DNA of 64,000 nucleotides from Chiridota heheva. Lineage: Eukaryota > Echinodermata > Holothuroidea > Apodida > Chiridotidae. Below are positions 59,146 to 64,000 of the stretch, piece after piece (positions within the stretch are counted from its first letter, which is position 1; every line of letters starts with the position of its first letter). A model generated the notes under the pieces. It ran no database searches and was not told the DNA's origin. It saw only the letters and a list, made by a program, of their open reading frames with translations. The position numbers and the translations under genes are program-made. Where the stretch lies: NCBI GenBank assembly GCA_020152595.1, contig JAIGNY010004521.1:92001-156000 (forward strand), written 5' to 3'.

Positions 59146-61620
59146 AGGAAGACCTGTGATTGGTTGAGGAAATTCTAGGCCTACCTCAGAGATGGTTAAA
59201 TCGGAAGGAACAACAGCTACGGGTGGATATTCAGATCGGTGGAATTAACAGGATGATGTATTAACAGCAGTGATATAGTTGCAATATGTAAATGTGTGAA
59301 TTCGTTTGGAATGAATATGCATAAAGTATTATCCGTTGATTATTCATGAGGTCATTGATTATTCATGAGATTATTTGATAGAGATTTTGAGCATGCGGAG
59401 ATATAAGAAAAAGGAAATTGTACAAACTAGATATAGGTGTCATTCCAAAGAAATTATTTCACCTGCAAAGATCTTCAGATTTTTGTGCAGTATGTGTCAA
59501 AATTAATATGTGGGTTTTTTACAAATTCTTTGTTTGTTCAAGTGTTAGCATATTTATAAAGATATTAGAAAAATTACCAAAAGCTTTAAAAAGGAAAGGA
59601 ATTTGTTTTTTTGACATGGTAAATTTAACACACTGCTGTAACAACCCATATGTTAACTGCATCCCACATTGTACCTGCACTAGAAATTTCAATATTAAGT
59701 CCTATCCTACTGCCTGCAGACAAAGAACCCCTCCCCTGATGTGCCTGCCCTATGAAAAATTGCATCACCTGAACTAACTGCAAAGAGTGAAACCTTGATG
59801 AACTTTATTCTAGGCATACAAAGAATGGGATATGGGACATCATTTTTAATTTGTTCTCCATGTTAAAGGATTTTATCGCCCGGTTGCATTAGGTAAAATT
59901 GGGAAATTATTACATAAAATTTAAGGATATTTTGGTGAAATATTGGAAATTTTCGGTGAAAAGTTTTTAAAAAAAGGTGAAAATTTGGGTGAAAAGTAAA
60001 GAAAATGTTTCAAAATTTGGCATATATTTCCTAAAAAACAAAGAAAATTGCTTGAAAATAAAGGAAATTTTGAAAAAATGAAAGAAATTTCCCAAAAATT
60101 GAAGAAAATTTCCTGATTAGTAGAGATGTTTGGTGGAATCTGAATTTGTCAGTGCAATTTTTTCACTTAAATTATGGGGGTTCTTTGCCCCCTGAGAGGG
60201 GACTCTTCCTACGCCCCTGGCTTAAGTAAAAATGAATACCCACTTCTCTGCTTAGGTTATTGATGAAATATATACTGTATCCAACATATATGTTGAGGTA
60301 CAATGCATGTCTGACCAAAAGACTACAGGTATGATTCTGATTATAGGACTAGTGCGTTGGGCTCTAACGATTGTAATTGTACTAGCCCATACATAGTTTT
60401 AACTAACTTCGGGCTAGTGGGCTTATGCTAATTTGGAGTAGACTGGATATACTGTAACATACTTTATGTGAATGTGTTTTGCCCATCTGTTTCATGTACC
60501 AATAGTTCTTTTGTTTTACTTAATGAGGCTAATATGTTTTAATACAAGACAAAAAGATTTGGGGGAATTTGCCTGCACATTCTTCTCAAGCTTTCAAACT
60601 TGATAAGGAATAACAGATCGTTCCACTAGGATAAGGAATAGCAGATCGTTCCTCTAGGATAAGGAATAACAGATCGTTCCTTTAGCTTTTAAAGGAGCTG
60701 TGTTAGCAAGTGAGGGTCTATTATTGTGGGGAATTTTGAAATGACACCGGTCTGATTATTATTCTCATGTAGTTGAAATAATTATGATTAATTGGAACAT
60801 TCGTATCAAAGGTTTTCAGTACCCCGTCACATGCACGATAATTGTGCTAAAATATTTTTGAGACTCAAGAAAATATGGCCTTACTTTTTAGGTCGCCATT
60901 CCTTGAATTGTCCTCGATGTGAAATGCATTCGTTTGACCATGTAGGTATGAATAAATTTAATGAAGTATTTTTAAAGATATGACACTGATGTAATATTTA
61001 ATTTAATTCACTTATTTATTAACATTAATACAGGTTAATGTGAAATATGTAAGCAGTGGATTAAATACACAATCCTTTGCCTTTTAAATTTATGTTTTGT
61101 TTTTTGTTATAACCATCATAGAAAAGTTTGAATCATAACAGATTTTCCATAGTTTATCATAAACTCAAAGGATTACTTCAATGGTCAAGAAAATCTATTT
61201 TATATGAAAGAGAACTTTTGAAATTTGGGAAAGAAATATAAAAACTACATTAAAGAATTATAGCTGTATTCCTGTTTATACATCATCACTTTGCACATAC
61301 TAAAACACTTGACAAACTTGAGTTGTTATAACTCAATAAGTGGTATTGTGAGCATTTGAAAGACTGTTCTGCTCAGAAATTAAATCCCCTTTCATCTGGG
61401 TCAAAAATACCTGTTCATATACCTTTGGTGTACAGGAGTGTACTTTAAAGTTTTGCTAAGTTAGAAGACTCCCAGTTTATAAGGTCAAGAGACATTTCCA
61501 GTTTTACAAAAATGCTAAATATTGAGGGATGTGAAGGAAAACGTTCTAAAATTTTGTCCTAATCTCTGTTCACATGTTATACTCATAAGTTGTCATAAAA
61601 AGAAGAAATAAAGAGCCTCA
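59146..61620 (+). other. ATP13A1: Probable 3' UTR and downstream sequence
   Basis: It follows the stop codon and has no recognised gene. Candidate AATAAA polyadenylation signals lie at 60057, 60951 and 61607; none can be chosen from sequence alone. A purine-rich stretch at 59920-60120 has GTGAAAA/GAAATTT quasi-repeats. Open frames at 59418-59777 and 60792-60983 have no recognisable similarity. A partial M1 MITE begins near 61160. Confidence 0.4.
60605..60690. repeat. Triplicated 28-30 bp repeat
   Basis: Three consecutive copies of GATAAGGAATAACAGATCGTTCC with CACTAG, TCTAG and TTTAG linkers. Confidence 0.9.
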
Positions 61621-63061
61621 CATATCTTGTGCAATTCAATATATTGCTGCTTCTCTCTTGTCGTATATTATGTTAAATCAGGATTATAGGAGCCTATGGG
61701 GGCTAAGGGACTTTGCCTCCCCCTCAATATTTTTCCAAGTTGTATAGTAAATTCATATGTATATCTTGTGTATAATGCTATATAATGCAAAGGCTAGAGA
61801 TCAGCCCCCAATAATCCAAGGTCCCCTGTAAATAATAGTGGGAAAGGTTTATTGACATGCAAACTTACCGAGCCAGGGCCATAATTCCAGAGGGCTTACA
61901 CACACACCTTTTGGCAGAATTTGTAAAGAAATAAATAACACGTCCCTCCTACTTTAGGGTAATTACCGTACTTGATGAGAAGGGGGTGGGGACAGCTTCA
62001 TAAAGATTTTGTATGATGCCTTGAAGGACAGGGAAGACTGAAAAGCTTGGGGGGGTGGGCATCAGTAATGTTTCTCTTTGGTTTGCTAATTTTGTGTCCA
62101 AATTGCAAGAAAGCAATTAAAATTGAAAGTATAGTTATAGGGTCCTATGCCATTTTCCTAATCAGGATGTAATTGTTAATCTATACAAATCATGACTAGG
62201 GCTTTAATTCTCCTCCAAGAAGTATGGGGTCAGGGGACCTGAGGTCATACTTTCTCACAAAGTGGTGGAACTTTTTTCAATTGTATTTTTTTTTTATTCT
62301 ACCTGAAAATAGGGGCAACGTCTTTTAAAGTTTTGTAAACTCACTACCTTTGAATTGTGTATTAAAATGCTGACAATGAGGAGAAGTGGTGCTTTAGACC
62401 ACCTTTGCTTGTAGTTCATCTTTCCCAACCCTACAGTGCATGTGGTGGGTCTCACTTTATTAGTGAGAATTACGGTCCAGCTTGACTGTTTTCGTAAAAT
62501 ATTAACCCTTGTTTATTGAGTAATTTAATTGAAATTACATGGTATATGAAAACTTCAGCAAAATATTTTTTACATCATGCCGCAACTCTAGATCTGTCAC
62601 TGAAAGTGTTGCAATAATCTTGATAACTACTTGAAATGAGTCAGAATACAAATCATGTGGATCATTTTCCTGAATAATTCGAGCAATTGGGGCCAAATAT
62701 TTCTACGTCTTGCGACATTTCTACACTTCATGTTGGCTATATTCTGCCTTCCAACCATCAAAGAGAGATACAAAAGAGGATGCATTGTTGCCGAACATAA
62801 TCTTCATGTATTGCTTTAATTGACATTTGTTCAATTTTGAGGCCGCTCACTGCAGAAATTACGTGGATGCAATGCTGAGGGGATGAGAATACATGTACAA
62901 ACATTGATGATCAGAAAATGTCTTGTCGATTTCGGTAAGAATCCTATCTATCAAAAAAGAAATACATATCTCTTTGAAAGAGCTCATAATCTGATTCATC
63001 TCCGAAGATATGGAAGACTATGCCGGCTCGGAGGTGTAATTATCCAGGATTGGCTGTGTGC
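61621..63061. other. Intergenic sequence, nothing recognised
   Basis: AT-rich DNA with short G-runs (61981-61992, 62049-62057) and chance open frames; an open frame at 62883-63089 lacks any recognisable domain and runs into the transposon-like end at 63062. No exon, RNA gene or tandem repeat was identified. Confidence 0.4.
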
Positions 63062-63978
63062 AGTGGTGTTGCCAGAGGGAGGGGAGTAGGGGGGGGGGAC
63101 GATCGATCCCCCACCCCCCCCCAATATTTTAATCCGTCGGTTCAGATTTTAATCTGTCGGTTCAGATTGGTGCCGTCGGTTCAACAAGCTTTGACATTCC
63201 AGGTGCTTATTATGTTTTTAGATTTCGAAAGGGCACTTTCTTAGGAAAAGGTTCTTCAGTAATATATTAAACATTTGTGCGATTTTGTATTTAAATACAT
63301 GAACTAAGACACAGAGAATAAGAGAGGGAGAGGTGGGTGTCGGAGGGCACGTGATACAGAACAGGCTCATTTTAAAATTTTGACAACATTCACATAAGTT
63401 TGTAGTAAATTATTGAAAACCTTTCTTTTAGACAACTCATATTTTTCAAAGATTTACACATGCGTTTTCATAATTTTGTGTTTTGTATATGTATTATAGC
63501 TCTCTTTGACATGAATTTTGACTTGTATAATACAACTTCTTACTATGCATTGTGACATACGTTTTTTTCCTTGAAATGTCAATTTTGCGAGAGCTTCCGG
63601 GGGCTTCGATCCCTGGACCCCTACCGGGGCTTTGCCCTTAAACCCCATTAAGGGCCATTAAGCGGGCCCCTAGACCCCACGCTGACAGGTCGAGCGCTTT
63701 GCACTTTGATTTTGTGTTTTGTATACGGTGTATTATAGCTCTCTTTTAAATGAATTTTGACCTGTATAATACACCTTCTTACTATGCGTTATGACACAAT
63801 TTTTTTCCCTTGAAATGTCCATTTTGCGAGAGCTTCCGGGGACGTCGCGCCCTGGGCACACCAGGGCTTCGCCCTTGGACGCCGCCAGGGGCCCTTAAGT
63901 GCTCCTGGACCCTACGCCCACAAGTCGAGCGCTTTGCGCTCAAAGTGACACCTTTGGTGTCACCCCAACTACACCACT
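63062..63978. mobile_element. Putative TIR element containing a duplicated 236-bp module
   Basis: The left end AGTGGTGTTGCCAG is inverted at the right end as AGTGGTGTAGTTGGGG (63978 reading back). Inside, a module beginning TTTTGTGTTTTGTATA recurs about 234-236 bp apart (63474 and 63708). Each copy carries CTTGAAATGTC, TTTGCGAGAGCTTCCGGGG, a CCTGG-GGGCTT-GCCCTT segment and GTCGAGCGCTTTGC. The GAGAGCTTCC-to-CCCTACGC part is the single-copy form of what expanded to the 24-bp array at 4953-5650. No transposase seen. Confidence 0.5.
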
Positions 63979-64000
63979 AAATATCTTGTCGGTTCAATTC

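Larger units (their letters stand above)
53231..58364 (+). mobile_element. DIRS-type retrotransposon, element 2 (decayed, with internal complementary region)
   Basis: Left end ACTTCTAGTTATACCTTACC is the inverse of the right end at 58185-58320, through GGAGGTCAGGGCTGGGCTGG and AAGTGCGTTAGAATCAGGTC. A segment at 58051-58147 joins the reverse complements of both outer ends, the internal complementary region characteristic of DIRS elements. The 5' part (53231-54760) is homologous to element 1 (21683-23150). A broken gag-like Cys segment is at 55205-55320. No intact recombinase, reverse transcriptase or RNase H could be recognised. Internal blocks are repeated several times between 55020 and 56000. 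Confidence 0.85.
39274..59037 (+). other. ATP13A1: Intron 22 (19.8 kb), repeat- and transposon-filled
   Basis: It separates the penultimate and last coding exons. Order: degenerate G-rich repeats (39290-39640), 13.2 kb array (39640-52850), degenerate flank (52850-53220), DIRS element 2 (53231-58364), 21/22-bp minisatellite (58440-59016). No exon was found within it. It ends CTTTCTGCAG. Confidence 0.85.

Noticed and set aside
53231-58364. LTR retrotransposon or endogenous retrovirus
   Set aside because: Terminal repeats are inverted, an internal complementary region is present, and the related element has a tyrosine recombinase rather than a DDE integrase, which fits DIRS.
59418-59777. 119-codon open frame after the ATP13A1 stop codon
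   Set aside because: Several cysteines but no recognisable pattern; it lies in the presumed 3' UTR and has no promoter or second exon that I could identify.

Overview
The window is eukaryotic and carries one convincing gene on the + strand: the last 23 coding exons, about 970 residues, of a P5A-type P-ATPase orthologous to ATP13A1 (yeast Spf1), an endoplasmic-reticulum transmembrane-helix translocase/dislocase. The exons run from 1248 to a stop codon at 59145. Each has an AG acceptor and GT donor, the phases match across all junctions, and the order is collinear with the family: TGES, PPELP, DKTGT, KGAPE, TGDNP, GDGTND, then the C-terminal membrane helices. The first roughly 230 residues lie upstream. 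Intron density, AT-rich introns, tRNA-derived SINEs, DIRS retrotransposons and very abundant minisatellites suggest a marine invertebrate deuterostome, perhaps an echinoderm. That placement is inference, not a demonstrated identification.

Layout. 1-1247: upstream intron. 1248-20627: exons 1-13, with introns holding minisatellites (17, 43, 24, 34 and 19 bp units), two copies of a TTAA-flanked piggyBac-like non-autonomous element, two families of terminal-inverted-repeat MITEs, and two copies of a repeat with a (CAAA)n tail. 20628-26341: intron 13, containing a 4.4 kb DIRS-type tyrosine-recombinase retrotransposon. 26342-39273: exons 14-22, with a 71-bp minisatellite in intron 19, a 1.8 kb minisatellite array of about 19 bp units in intron 20, and a head-to-head SINE pair. 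39274-59037: a 19.8 kb final intron made of a 13.2 kb array of about 32-bp units with a higher-order period near 0.69 kb, a second 5.1 kb DIRS element with inverted termini and an internal complementary region, and a 21/22-bp minisatellite that stops 22 bp before the last exon. 59038-59145: final 35-codon exon. 59146-64000: 3' UTR and/or intergenic DNA with repeats.

About 18-19 kb of the 64 kb is tandem repeat. The host gene appears functional except for one apparent 2-nt deletion in exon 8, in the GDPLEK region. This is probably an assembly or sequencing error because all other exons are open and in phase. No second host gene, CRISPR array or operon was seen. Most other open frames are products of minisatellites, transposon remnants or chance. 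I did not find a clearly novel system. The most unusual structures are the hierarchical 13 kb intronic array and the well-preserved DIRS circle-junction signature.
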